From positions 1-64,000 of the forward strand of contig JAZNWN010000004.1 of the NCBI GenBank assembly GCA_045593405.1: a stretch of 64,000 nt of DNA, in the 5' to 3' direction. The DNA comes from UMGS1933 sp045593405. Its GTDB lineage: Bacteria > Bacillota > Clostridia > TANB77 > CAG-508. This document shows positions 38,784 through 47,688 of the stretch, piece by piece. The notes beneath the pieces were generated by a model. The model was not told the DNA's origin and ran no database searches. It worked only from the letters and a program-made list of their open reading frames with translations. A program made the position numbers and the translations under genes. Each line of letters starts with the position of its first letter. The first letter of the stretch is position 1.

Positions 38784-38965
38784 CCCTGTGTGGTGCGATA
38801 AGATAGGTATTTTAGAACCAACAAAATAAGGAAAGGGAGCCCGGACTCTGAATATGGCGTGCAAGCTTATACTATATAATAAGAAGCCCAGGAGTATTTA
38901 GGAGGGCACCCACCTGCAAGGAGCAGGTCCTTAAAATCCCTATCAGAAACGGCTAACACGGGGTT
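38784..38965 (+). ncRNA. ssrS: 6S RNA
   Basis: The 5' end CCCTGTGTGG pairs with the 3' end GGCTAACACGGGG, with the conserved closing region around it. The inner stretch GGTATTTTAGAACC and the segment AAAGGGAGCCCGGACTCTGA match the clostridial 6S pattern, and CACCCACCTGC...GCAGGTCCTT fits the distal arm. The A/T-rich central region would mimic an open promoter and bind RNA polymerase with the housekeeping sigma factor. GGGGTTTTTT at 38960 gives a terminator-like end. It sits between a lipoprotein gene and prmC. Confidence 0.85.
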
Positions 38966-39024
38966 TTTTAGTTTAAACATTGAGTTTAAACTTTTTTTAT
39001 GCTAAAATTTAAAAGGTGATTATT

Positions 39025-39861
39025 TTGAATATACAAGAAATACAAAAATACTCAATAAATAAATTGAAGCAAAATAATGTAAATGAATATAATTTAAAAA
39101 CTAAACTTATAATATCTAAAGTAATAAAAAAACCAAAAGAATATTTAATAATTCAAGAAAAAGAGGAATTAGAAGAAGCAAAAATTTTGGAAATAAAAAA
39201 TAATATAAATAAGATTATAGAAGGTTATCCTATTCAATATATAACTAAGAACCAGGAGTTTATGGGATTGGATTTTTTTGTAAATGAAAATGTTCTTATT
39301 CCACAACCAGATACAGAAATATTAGTAGAAGAAGTTATAAATATTTCTAAAAATTTACAACAACCTAAAATTTTAGATTTGTGCACTGGAAGTGGAGCGA
39401 TAGCAGTTGCATTAAAAAGATATATAGAAACTGCAAATATAACTGCATCAGATATTAGTAAAGAAGCGCTAGAAGTTGCTAGAATAAATGCAAAGAACCA
39501 TAAGACTGAAATAGAATTTATAGAAGCAAATTTATTTAATAATATAAATCAAGAGTTCGATATAGTAGTTTCTAATCCACCATATATAAAGACAGATATA
39601 ATAAAAGATTTGAGTTTTGAAGTTCAAAATGAGCCACATTTAGCATTGGATGGTGGACAAGATGGCTTGGATTTTTATAGAAGTATAATAAATAATGCAT
39701 GTAAATTTATAAAAGTTGAAGGATATTTAGCCCTGGAAATAGGATATGACCAAAAAGAAGAGGTAATAGAGCTTATTGAAAATAGTAATCAATATAAAGA
39801 AATATATTCAAAAAAGGATTTAGCCGGAAATGATAGAGTAATAATATGTAAAAGGAGATAA
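39025..39861 (+). CDS. prmC: Release factor glutamine methyltransferase PrmC
   Basis: This 278-residue AdoMet enzyme starts at TTG, 7 bp after AAAAGGTG. The N-terminal helical domain precedes PIQYITKNQEFMGLDFFVNE, then VLIPQPDTEILVEEV, the AdoMet motif LDLCTGSGAIAVALKRY and the catalytic NPPY in VVSNPPYIKTDI. It methylates the GGQ glutamine of release factors. whiA follows after 3 bp. Confidence 0.93.
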   Translation: MNIQEIQKYSINKLKQNNVNEYNLKTKLIISKVIKKPKEYLIIQEKEELEEAKILEIKNNINKIIEGYPIQYITKNQEFMGLDFFVNENVLIPQPDTEILVEEVINISKNLQQPKILDLCTGSGAIAVALKRYIETANITASDISKEALEVARINAKNHKTEIEFIEANLFNNINQEFDIVVSNPPYIKTDIIKDLSFEVQNEPHLALDGGQDGLDFYRSIINNACKFIKVEGYLALEIGYDQKEEVIELIENSNQYKEIYSKKDLAGNDRVIICKRR

Positions 39862-39864
39862 AAA

Positions 39865-40503
39865 ATGTCTTTTTCATCAGATTTAAAAAATGAATTATTA
39901 GAATTAAAAATGTGGGATAATAATAGTTCTTTAAAACAGGATGAACAATTAGCTAGACTTTGCATTAGAGAAGCATTTATAAAATCTGGCTTTTTGAATT
40001 CACCAAATAAAGAATATCATTTAGAAATATTATTTAAAACAAGAAAAAAAGCAGAAGGATTAAAACAATTATTAGAACAATGTGGTATAGAAAACGTAGG
40101 AATAACTAAGAAGGGAAATGGAACTATTATATATATAAAAGATGGAGAGAATATATCTGCATTTTTGGCACTAATCGGAGCAAATAATGCAGTGTTAAGG
40201 TTCGAAGAAACTAGAGTAATAAAAGAAACAAGAAATAATATTAATAGAATAGTAAACTGTGAAACAGCCAATCTAAACAAAACAATAGATGCATCTATTG
40301 AGCAAATAAAAAACATAAAACTTTTAAAACAAAAACATAGATTTCACACTTTGCCAAAAAACTTACAAGAAATAGCAGAACTAAGAATAAAAAATCCAGA
40401 TGCTTCATATGAAGAACTTGGAAAAATGCTTACAAAGCCAATAGGAAAATCAGGAGTAAGCCATAGGCTAAACAAAATAAACCAAATAGCAAAAGAGATT
40501 TGA
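39865..40503 (+). CDS. whiA: WhiA-like protein, short form
   Basis: This 212-residue protein begins SFSSDLKNELLELK, as WhiA does, and has the LAGLIDADG-like centre and C-terminal HTH (RIKNPDASYEELGKMLTKPI then GKSGVSHRLNKINQIA). Usual WhiA is about 300 residues; the N-terminal domain here is compressed by around 90 residues with no sign of a broken frame. In other Firmicutes WhiA affects division and sporulation. The gene lies right after prmC. Confidence 0.85.
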   Translation: MSFSSDLKNELLELKMWDNNSSLKQDEQLARLCIREAFIKSGFLNSPNKEYHLEILFKTRKKAEGLKQLLEQCGIENVGITKKGNGTIIYIKDGENISAFLALIGANNAVLRFEETRVIKETRNNINRIVNCETANLNKTIDASIEQIKNIKLLKQKHRFHTLPKNLQEIAELRIKNPDASYEELGKMLTKPIGKSGVSHRLNKINQIAKEI

Positions 40504-40540
40504 ATATAAAAAACAGAAATATATATTTATTAAACAAACT

Positions 40541-40594
40541 GTAGGGGCAGGGTTCCACCCCTGCCCACGGGCGGACGTGGAAGTCCGCCCCTAC
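40541..40594. repeat. GTAGGGGC palindromic intergenic repeat, copy 3
   Basis: Two hairpins, GGCAGGG...CCCTGCC and GGGCGGAC...GTCCGCCC, lie between GTAGGGG and CCCCTAC. It ends 20 bp before the hemW SD. Confidence 0.85.
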
Positions 40595-40621
40595 AATTAT
40601 AAAAAAGAGAGGACTATCTTT

Positions 40622-41777
40622 ATGAAAGAATTAGGAATATACGTGCACATTCCATTTTGCAAACAAAAATGTATTTATTGTGACTTTATATCATATTCAA
40701 ATAAAAACGATTTGATAGAACAATATATTAAAGCATTAAAACAAGAAATAAAGAATAATGCACAGAATGTAAGTGAATATGAAATTACTACTATTTATAT
40801 TGGTGGAGGGACTCCATCATATATAGAAAGTAAACAAATAGCAGGAATTTTAGAGACTATAACACAAAGCTATAATGTAAAAAAAACAGCAGAAATCACA
40901 ATAGAAGTAAATCCTGGAACTGCTACAAAAGAAAAATTTCAAGATTATGTAGAAACTGGAATAAATAGAATAAGCATAGGCTTGCAATCTTGTAATGATG
41001 ATTTATTAAAAATGATTGGAAGAATACACACTTATGAGGATTTTTTAAATACATATAATTTGGCACAAGAAGTAGGATTAAAAAACATAAATGTAGATTT
41101 AATGATAGGACTCCCAAATCAAACTCTAGAAGATGTAAAGGATTCTTTAGAAAGAATAATTAAATTAAGTCCTGAGCATATATCTGTATATTCATTAATA
41201 GTAGAAGAAGGAACACCTATAGAGAAAAAAATAAGAAAAGGAGAACTTAAATTACCAAATGAAGAATTAGAAAGAGAACAATATTGGGAAGTCAAAAGAA
41301 AATTAGAAAAAGCTCGGTTATAAGCATTATGAAATATCAAACTTTGCAAAAGATAAATATGAATCTAAACATAATGTAAACTGCTGGAAACAAAAAGAAT
41401 ATTTGGGATTTGGAGTGGCAGCACACTCATACTTAAATAATATTAGGTATTCTAATGTAGATAATATAGAGAAATACTTAAAAATAGAAGAGGGAAGTGT
41501 GAAGTGTGAGGTGGGAAAAAAATCTTCACATATAATACATGAAATTCAAACAGAAGAGAGTAAAATGAAAGAATATATGATTTTGGGATTAAGGAAATTA
41601 GAAGGAATAAAAATATCAAATTTTAAAAATAAATTTGGAATTAATCCAATAATGGAATTTAAAGATGAACTAAACAAACTAGTGCAAGAGAAATTAATAG
41701 AAATAGATTTAAATGAGATAAAGCTAACTCGAAAAGGAATTGATTTAGCAAATTTAGTGTGGAAAGAATTTGTGTAA
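40622..41777 (+). CDS. hemW: HemW-like radical SAM protein, needs a +1 shift at CGG
   Basis: The gene reads as join(40622..41314, 41316..41777), 384 residues. It has the N-terminal motif GIYVHIPFCKQKCIYCDF with three cluster cysteines, the GGGTPSYI motif, and RISIGLQSCNDDLLKMIGR. Frame 0 ends at 233 residues. Skipping the C at 41315 joins KLEKAGYKHYEISNFAKD, followed by the NCWKQKEYLGFGVAAHSYL segment of the HemW C-terminus. HemW is a heme chaperone related to HemN. The ATG follows AGAGAGG. Confidence 0.93.
41315..41318 (+). other. +1 frameshift site CGGT in hemW
   Basis: The context is GCT-C-GGT-TAT, after codon 231. Frame 0 continues only CGG TTA before TAA. Confidence 0.92.
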
Positions 41778-41786
41778 ATATATTAT

Positions 41787-41936
41787 TGCAAAACTTCTTA
41801 CGAAGGCTAGACAAGAAACCTCCTTTAATAAGGGAGGTGGCAGCCGAAGGCTGACGGAGGGTTCTTAAGAAGTGTAAAAAAGAACCCCCAGTCACTTGGC
41901 GGTGACAGCCCCCTTGTTAAAGGGGCTTTTTTGTGT
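41787..41936. repeat. Compound GC-rich palindromic repeat region with terminator
   Basis: Three hairpins lie between AACTTCTTA and AGAAGTG: CCTCCCTT-type (CCTCCTTTAATAAGGGAGG), GCAGCCGAAGGCTGAC, and later CAGTCACTTGGCGGTGACAG plus AGCCCCCTTGTTAAAGGGGC followed by TTTTTT. The last is a good terminator (41908-41934). This accounts for the gene-free stretch 41778-42080 with the operator below. Confidence 0.75.
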
Positions 41937-41994
41937 TCTCTTCGTAATTTTTTATGATAAAATTATTAATATAAAATAATAATTTAGAAAATTT

Positions 41995-42034
41995 TTAGCA
42001 AACTGTATTGACATTTGCTAAAAATGGGTATAAT
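41995..42034 (+). promoter_or_regulatory. Variant CIRCE operator overlapping the hrcA promoter
   Basis: TTAGCAAAC-N9-ATTTGCTAA (41995-42021) keeps the 9-9-9 geometry of CIRCE (TTAGCACTC-N9-GAGTGCTAA) but changes the inner bases symmetrically. The -35 TTGACA (42008-42013) lies inside it and the -10 TATAAT (42029-42034) follows 15 bp later. HrcA bound here would block its own operon. Confidence 0.78.
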
Positions 42035-42080
42035 ATATTGGCAGTCGTGAAAAATAATTGCTAAAATGGAGGTGGGAATT

Positions 42081-43098
42081 TTGCTAACTGATAGAAAAAA
42101 GAGGGTCTTGAAAGCAATAATAGAAGAATATATAAATACTGCAGAACCAGTAAGTTCAGGTGCTATAGTAGAACATTATATTCCAGATTGTAGTAGTGCA
42201 ACAATCAGAAATGAAATGGTAGAATTAGAACAATTAGGATATATAGAAAAACCCCATACATCAGCTCGGTAGAATTCCATCGGTTAAAGGGTATAGATTT
42301 TATGTAGATGAATTATTAAATGATGAAAATATAAGTTTAGAGGAAATTCAATATATAAAAGAACAGCTAGAAACTAAAGTAAATGAAATTGAAGATTTAA
42401 CAAAAATAACAACAAATACATTATCAGAAATTACACATTATACTACAGTTGCAATTGGACCAAATTCAAACAATAATCTAATAACAGATGTAAGATTTAT
42501 ACTTCTAGGAAGTAGACTTCTAATGGTAGTAATTTTAACAGATAATGGACAAATTAAAGAAACCGTTATTAAATATAATGAGGACATTACTCAAAATCAA
42601 GTTGAAGGCTTGAATAATATTTTTAATAATAGATTAAGAGGAAAACCTTTAGAAAAAATAGACAAGCCAATGGAAGAGTATATTTTATCAGCAATGAATA
42701 ATCAGGTTAATGTTATAAAACCAATTATTTCTCAAATGAATAGAGTAATAGAAGAAAGAAATGATATATATTTAGAAGGTGCAAATAAGGTATTTGATTT
42801 TCCAGAATTTAAAAAGGTAGAAACAGCAAGGAATTTCTTAAGTATATTAGATACTAAAGAACAAATGCTAGAGCTTTTAAATTCGGGATTGGTTGAAGAC
42901 ATAAATGTATATATTGGTGACGAAAATGAAAGAGAAGAGTTAAAAGATTTAAGTATAATAACATTTAAACATACAGCATTTGGTAGAGACTTAGGAACAA
43001 TAGGAATAATTGGACCTAAAAGAATGAATTATTCAAAAGTTATTTCAATTATGAAATATATAAATAAAAAATTAAATGAAAATAATGAGGATAAATAG
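42081..43098 (+). CDS. hrcA: Heat-shock repressor HrcA, needs a +1 shift at CGG
   Basis: The gene reads as join(42081..42266, 42268..43098), 338 residues. TTG at 42081 follows GGAGGTGG; ATG at 42066 has no SD. The winged-helix domain gives SSATIRNEMVELEQLGYIEK and PHTSAGRIPSVKGYRFYVDE, with the C of CGG-T at 42267 skipped. In frame 0 the CGG is followed at once by TAG, giving 63 residues. The C-terminal part (GRDLGTIGIIGPKRMNYSKV) is complete. HrcA represses grpE-dnaK-dnaJ and itself through CIRCE. Confidence 0.95.
42267..42270 (+). other. +1 frameshift site CGGT in hrcA
   Basis: The context is GCT-C-GGT-AGA, after codon 62. In frame 0 the codon after CGG is TAG. The restored motif is TSAGRIPS. 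Confidence 0.94.
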
Positions 43099-43108
43099 GG
43101 AGGAAAAA

Positions 43109-43597
43109 ATGTCAGAAGAAAACAAAGAAGAATTAAAACAAGAAGATACTAATGTAGAAAGTGAGCTAGCCAAAACAAAGCAAGAACTTGAAGAAACAAC
43201 AGACAGATATAAAAGAATAATGGCAGAATTTGAAAACTTCAAAAAAAGAAGTTCAAAAGAAAGAGAAGGACTATATAATTCTTTAGTATCTGATATAATA
43301 ACATCATTTTTACCAGTACAAGATAATTTAGAAAAAGCAATTCAAGCAAAAACAGAAGATGAAAGCTTTAAACAAGGAATAGAACTTGTAACAAAACAAA
43401 TAAGTGATATTTTCAAAAAGTTTGGAGTAGAAGAAATAGAAACATGTGGAAAACCATTTGATCCAGAAGTACATGAAGCAGTAAGTATGGTACAAGATGA
43501 TACTTTAGGAGAAAAAATAGTAAAAGAAGAATTTAGAAAAGGTTACAAAATTGGCAATAAGGTAATTAGACATGCAATGGTTGTTGTGGCAAATTAG
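43109..43597 (+). CDS. grpE: Nucleotide exchange factor GrpE
   Basis: This 162-residue protein has an acidic, coiled N-terminus, the DnaK-binding helix (YKRIMAEFENFKKRSSKERE) and the C-terminal beta domain (CGKPFDPEVHEAVSMVQ, KGYKIGNKVIRHAMVVVAN). It releases ADP from DnaK. ATG follows AGGGAGG, 11 bp after the hrcA stop. A small four-helix gene separates it from dnaK. Confidence 0.96.
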   Translation: MSEENKEELKQEDTNVESELAKTKQELEETTDRYKRIMAEFENFKKRSSKEREGLYNSLVSDIITSFLPVQDNLEKAIQAKTEDESFKQGIELVTKQISDIFKKFGVEEIETCGKPFDPEVHEAVSMVQDDTLGEKIVKEEFRKGYKIGNKVIRHAMVVVAN

Positions 43598-43648
43598 ATT
43601 TGTATTTGGTGTTTTGTATTTAGTATTTAGTATTTTGAAAGGAAATTA

Positions 43649-44047
43649 ATGAATAAAAGTTATAAAAATTTAGAGATATATAAAGGTTCATATAAATTAT
43701 CGCTATATATTTATAAACTTACATCTAAATATCCTAAAGATGAATTATATGGTATTAGTTCTCAAATAAGAAGAGCAGCAGTATCAGTACTATTAAATAT
43801 AGCAGAAGGTTATGGGAGGCTAAGTGAAGATGATTTTAAAAGATTTTTAAAGATTAGTTTAGGGTCTGTAAACGAAACATCAACGCTAATAGAACTAAGT
43901 AAAGATTTGGGATATATAAATAGTAAAGAATATAATGAGTTAATTAAACAATATGATATTTTAGGAAGGAAGATATATAGATTTATAGAAACAGTAAATT
44001 ATAAGAAACCAAATTCAAAAAACAAAATACCAAACACATTATTATAA
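43649..44047 (+). CDS. Four-helix bundle protein (S23/IVS type) inserted in the grpE-dnaK operon
   Basis: This 132-residue protein has the S23-type motifs YKNLEIYKGSYKLSLYIYKL, YGISSQIRRAAVSVLLNIAE and SLGSVNETSTLIELSKDLGY. Such proteins were first found in intervening sequences of 23S rRNA genes and are spread in bacteria; the function is unknown. It interrupts the usual grpE-dnaK order. Flanking strings of the TTTGTATTTGGTGTTTTG type (43601-43630) and their complement near 44010-44040 look like insertion boundaries, suggesting mobility. Confidence 0.85.
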   Translation: MNKSYKNLEIYKGSYKLSLYIYKLTSKYPKDELYGISSQIRRAAVSVLLNIAEGYGRLSEDDFKRFLKISLGSVNETSTLIELSKDLGYINSKEYNELIKQYDILGRKIYRFIETVNYKKPNSKNKIPNTLL

Positions 44048-44093
44048 CGTTATTAATTTTAATTTATATAAATTTTAAAGGAGGATGACAATT

Positions 44094-45926
44094 ATGTCAA
44101 AAATTATTGGTATCGATTTAGGTACAACAAATTCATGTGTAGCAGTTATGGAAGGTGGAGAACCAGTTGTTATTCCAAATCCAGAAGGAAATAGAACAAC
44201 TCCATCAGTAGTTGCATTTTCAAAAAATGGTGAAAGATTAGTTGGACAAATTGCAAAACGTCAAGCAGTAACTAATCCAGATCACACAGTTATCTCAATA
44301 AAAAGAGATATGGGAACAAATAGAAAGGTAAAAATTGAAGAAGACGAATTTACACCACCAGAAATTTCAGCAATGATTCTTCAAAAATTAAAATCTGATG
44401 CAGAAAATTATTTAGGACAAAAGGTTACAGAAGCTGTTATTACAGTTCCAGCATATTTCTCAGATGCACAAAGACAAGCAACAAAAGATGCAGGAAAAAT
44501 AGCAGGGTTAAATGTATTAAGAATTATAAATGAGCCAACAGCAGCAGCACTTGCTTATGGTATGGATAAAGAAGATAAAGACCAAAAAATAATGGTATAT
44601 GACTTAGGTGGAGGAACATTTGACGTTTCAATACTAGATATTGGAGATGGAGTATTCGAAGTTTTAGCAACAAGTGGTAACAACAAATTAGGTGGAGACG
44701 ACTTTGATGAAAGAATTATGAAATATTTAGTAGATGAATTCAAAAAAGATCAAGGAATTGATTTAAGTGCAGATAAAACAGCAATGCAAAGATTAAAAGA
44801 AGCTGCAGAAAAAGCTAAAATAGAATTATCTGGTGTAGGACAAACAAATATAAACCTACCATTTATTACAGCAGATAGTACTGGACCAAAACATTTAGAC
44901 ATAACATTAACTAGAGCGAAATTTGAAGAATTAATAAGAGACTTAGTTGAAGCAACAACAGGACCAGTAAATCAAGCATTAAAAGATGCAAAAGTTACAG
45001 CATCTGAAATAGACCAAGTATTATTAGTTGGTGGTTCGACAAGAGTACCAGCTGTTCAAGAAGCTGTTAAAAAAATAACTGGAAAAGAACCAAATAAAGG
45101 AATTAACCCAGATGAATGTGTTGCAATTGGTGCAGCAATTCAAGGTGGTGTTTTATCTGGAGATGTTAAAGATTTAGTATTGTTAGATGTAACACCATTA
45201 TCATTAGGTATTGAAACTTATGGTGGAGTATTTACAAAATTAATTGAAAGAAACACAACAATACCAACAAAAAAATCACAAGTATTCTCAACTGCAGCAG
45301 ATGGTCAAACAAGTGTTGAAGTTCACGTACTTCAAGGAGAAAGAGAAATGGCTGCATATAATAAAACACTTGGTAGATTCCAATTAACAGGAATACCAGC
45401 AGCTCCAAGAGGAGTGCCTCAAATAGAAGTTACTTTTGATATAGATGCAAACGGTATAGTTCATGTATCTGCAAAAGACTTAGCAACAGGAAATGAACAA
45501 AATGTTTCAATTACAGCAAGTTCAAATCTTTCTGATGAAGATATAGACAGAGCTGTTAAAGATGCTGAAGCACATGCTGCTGAAGATAAAAAGAAAAAAG
45601 AAGAAGTTGAAGTTAAAAATAATGCTGAAAGCTTAGTGTACAGTAGTGAGAAAACATTGCAAGAACTAGGAGATAAAGTGAGTGGTGAAGAAAAAGCAAA
45701 AATAGAAGCAGAAATTGAAAATGTTAAAAAAGCTTTAGAAACAAACAACACTGACAGTATAAAAGAAGCAACAGAAAAATTAACAACAGTATTCTATCAA
45801 ATGTCTGAACAACTATACAAACAAAATGCTGCAAATCAAGGCGCAGATGCTAATGCTGAAGGGCAAGCAGATGGAAATGTGTATGATGCAGATTATAATG
45901 TAGAAGATGACAACAATAACCAATAA
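44094..45926 (+). CDS. dnaK: Chaperone DnaK (Hsp70)
   Basis: This 610-residue protein has ATPase signatures IIGIDLGTTNSCVAVMEGGE, VYDLGGGTFDVSILDI and VLLVGGSTRVPAVQEAV, the hydrophobic linker DLVLLDVTPLSLG, a substrate domain and a lid ending in an Asn/Asp-rich tail. ATG at 44094 follows AAAGGAGG; the ATG at 44085 overlaps the SD. It works with GrpE and DnaJ. Confidence 0.98.
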   Translation: MSKIIGIDLGTTNSCVAVMEGGEPVVIPNPEGNRTTPSVVAFSKNGERLVGQIAKRQAVTNPDHTVISIKRDMGTNRKVKIEEDEFTPPEISAMILQKLKSDAENYLGQKVTEAVITVPAYFSDAQRQATKDAGKIAGLNVLRIINEPTAAALAYGMDKEDKDQKIMVYDLGGGTFDVSILDIGDGVFEVLATSGNNKLGGDDFDERIMKYLVDEFKKDQGIDLSADKTAMQRLKEAAEKAKIELSGVGQTNINLPFITADSTGPKHLDITLTRAKFEELIRDLVEATTGPVNQALKDAKVTASEIDQVLLVGGSTRVPAVQEAVKKITGKEPNKGINPDECVAIGAAIQGGVLSGDVKDLVLLDVTPLSLGIETYGGVFTKLIERNTTIPTKKSQVFSTAADGQTSVEVHVLQGEREMAAYNKTLGRFQLTGIPAAPRGVPQIEVTFDIDANGIVHVSAKDLATGNEQNVSITASSNLSDEDIDRAVKDAEAHAAEDKKKKEEVEVKNNAESLVYSSEKTLQELGDKVSGEEKAKIEAEIENVKKALETNNTDSIKEATEKLTTVFYQMSEQLYKQNAANQGADANAEGQADGNVYDADYNVEDDNNNQ

Positions 45927-46036
45927 AAACGAATGAAAAACTTTGTCTAGCGTTGTTAAATTGAAACAAAAAATGCTCAACGTACCTATGTACGCCTCCG
46001 CTTTTTTGTTTCAATTTGCCTAGCTATACTCGTTTT
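45926..46036. repeat. Long imperfect hairpin after dnaK
   Basis: AAATTGAAACAAAAAA (45958-45973) pairs with TTTTTTGTTTCAATTT (46002-46017), with inner arms AACGTAC/GTACGCC, and outer arms near 45927 and 46030. No strong T run ends it, so it may be a repeat or a weak terminator/attenuator before dnaJ. With the element at 46132 this fills the gene-free 45927-46293. Confidence 0.6.
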
Positions 46037-46131
46037 TGCTTCGTTTTTTAATCCACTATTTATTAGAGAAATATTTTAATATGTTTTTTTAATAAATGGT
46101 GAATTAAAAAAAATATTATTTTAGGAAATAC

Positions 46132-46279
46132 AGTAGCCAAACGCAGGGGCTTTATATATTTTAAATGCGAACTGCCTCGGGGGGCCGCCGTGGGCTGTTA
46201 AAGGCGTTAGCCTTGTTACAGCACCGGTGGAAAGCAGTGAGCAAATAAAATATATAAACCCCGACGAGATTTGGCGGAC
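46132..46279. repeat. CCGCCAAA inverted-repeat element, full copy 3
   Basis: The left end is GTAGCCAAACGCAGGGGCTT and the right end is ACCCCGACGAGATTTGGCGG. The core has GGGGGGCCGCCGTGG and CTGTTAAAGGC...GCCTTGTTACAG. It ends just before the dnaJ SD (AGGAGG). Confidence 0.85.
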
Positions 46280-46293
46280 TATAGGAGGAACAT

Positions 46294-47454
46294 ATGGCAC
46301 AAAAAAGAGATTACTATGAAGTACTTGGAGTTGCAAAAACAGCAACAGATGATGAACTAAAAAAAGCATATAGAAAACTTGCAAAAAAATGGCATCCAGA
46401 TGCAAATGCAGAGAATAAAAAAGAAGCAGAAGAAAAATTTAAAGAAATTTCTGAAGCATATGAAACACTTTCAAATCCACAAAAAAGAAGAATGTATGAC
46501 CAATTTGGTCACGAAGGACCTCAAGGATTTGGTGGAGCTGGAAATGGCGGATATTATTCATACTCTACATCTGGATTTGAAGGATTTGATGGTTTTGGAG
46601 ATTTTGGAGATATTTTTTCTTCTATATTTGGTGGAGGAGCAGGATTTGGAGGAAGGACATCAAGTGCAAGAACTAAAAATGGCCCAAGAAAAGGTAGAGA
46701 TTTAAAATATAGTATAGATGTGACATTTGAAGAAGCTTATAAAGGGGTAAAAAAAGAAACAACAATAGCTAGAGAAGAAGAATGCCCAACATGCCATGGA
46801 AGTAAAGCAAAACCAGGAACAAAAGCGACAACTTGTAAAATGTGTAATGGTAATGGAGTAATAACACAAAGTGTAAGAACGATTCTTGGACAGATGCAAA
46901 CAACAAAAACATGTCCTACATGTGGTGGAGAAGGCACAATAATTGAAGAAAAATGTACAGAATGTAAAGGTAGAGGAAAAATAAGAAAAGCTGTAAAAAT
47001 AACAGTAGATATACCAGAAGGAATTGCAAATGGGCAAGCGGTGGTATTAAGAGGAGAAGGAGAACCAGGAATAAATGGAGGGCCTAGAGGAGACTTATAT
47101 ATTACTGTAACAGTAAGAAACCACAAAATATTTACAAGACAGGGAGAGAATGTACACTGTGAAATACCAATTACTTATACACAGGCCACGTTAGGAGCAG
47201 AACTAGAAATACCAATGGTAGATGGAACAGTAGAAAAGTATAGAATTCCAGAAGGAACAGCATCAGGGACTAAATTTACAATAAGAAATAGAGGTTTTAA
47301 AGCAGTAAATGGAAGTTGGAGAGGAGACTTTGTATTTTCAGTAACAGTACAAATTCCAAAGAAACTAACAACAGAACAAAGAGAGTTATTATTAAAACTT
47401 GCAAAAACTATGAATGAACAACCTCCAGTAAAGAAAAGAGGAATATTTGGATAA
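46294..47454 (+). CDS. dnaJ: Co-chaperone DnaJ (Hsp40)
   Basis: This 386-residue protein has the J domain with HPD (KLAKKWHPDANAE), a Gly/Phe-rich linker, four zinc-site repeats (CPTCHGSKAKPG, CKMCNGNG, CPTCGGEG, CTECKGRG) and the substrate-binding C-terminus. It stimulates the DnaK ATPase. ATG follows AGGAGG. It ends the hrcA-grpE-dnaK-dnaJ cluster. Confidence 0.97.
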   Translation: MAQKRDYYEVLGVAKTATDDELKKAYRKLAKKWHPDANAENKKEAEEKFKEISEAYETLSNPQKRRMYDQFGHEGPQGFGGAGNGGYYSYSTSGFEGFDGFGDFGDIFSSIFGGGAGFGGRTSSARTKNGPRKGRDLKYSIDVTFEEAYKGVKKETTIAREEECPTCHGSKAKPGTKATTCKMCNGNGVITQSVRTILGQMQTTKTCPTCGGEGTIIEEKCTECKGRGKIRKAVKITVDIPEGIANGQAVVLRGEGEPGINGGPRGDLYITVTVRNHKIFTRQGENVHCEIPITYTQATLGAELEIPMVDGTVEKYRIPEGTASGTKFTIRNRGFKAVNGSWRGDFVFSVTVQIPKKLTTEQRELLLKLAKTMNEQPPVKKRGIFG

Positions 47455-47482
47455 AAAAAGGGCAAGGAAATATCCTTGCCCT
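47453..47482 (-). terminator. Terminator for the minus-strand gene at 47491
   Basis: GGGCAAGGAAATATCCTTGCCC is a stem with a four-base loop, followed by TTTTTTT on the minus strand. It may also stop dnaJ transcripts weakly. Confidence 0.8.
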
Positions 47483-47490
47483 TCGGCTTA

Positions 47491-47688
47491 TTATTTGGCT
47501 TGTTGACCATGATATTTGCGATGTTTAGACATACTGCTTTGAGCAGCAGAGACACCTAATTTCTCACTTTTTTTATCAGTGGGAAGTATAGTGCCAGACT
47601 GTGCAAGAGGATGAGTAGGAACTCCAGCATCTTTTTTTCTTTTGAAAAGAGCTACTCCAACAATAGAACGTCTAGTCTTCTTAGCCAA
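47491..47688 (-). CDS. Small basic hypothetical protein, 65 residues
   Basis: I do not recognise this 65-residue protein. The TTG start has AAGGAGGTG 7 bp upstream, one of the best SDs in the window. It is basic, with KKTRRSIVGVALFKRKKDAG at the N-terminus and SKHRKYHGQQAK at the end, so it may bind nucleic acid. Codons (CTT, GTC, CGC, CCC, ACT) are unlike the A-ending codons of neighbours. Confidence 0.55.
   Translation of the reverse strand: MAKKTRRSIVGVALFKRKKDAGVPTHPLAQSGTILPTDKKSEKLGVSAAQSSMSKHRKYHGQQAK

Noticed and set aside
42066..42080. ATG at 42066 as the hrcA start
   Set aside because: It overlaps the GGAGGTGG ribosome binding site that serves TTG at 42081.
46379..46705. Met- and Lys-rich ORF inside dnaJ
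   Set aside because: It is a frame-shadow of dnaJ on the same strand with biased composition and no SD.
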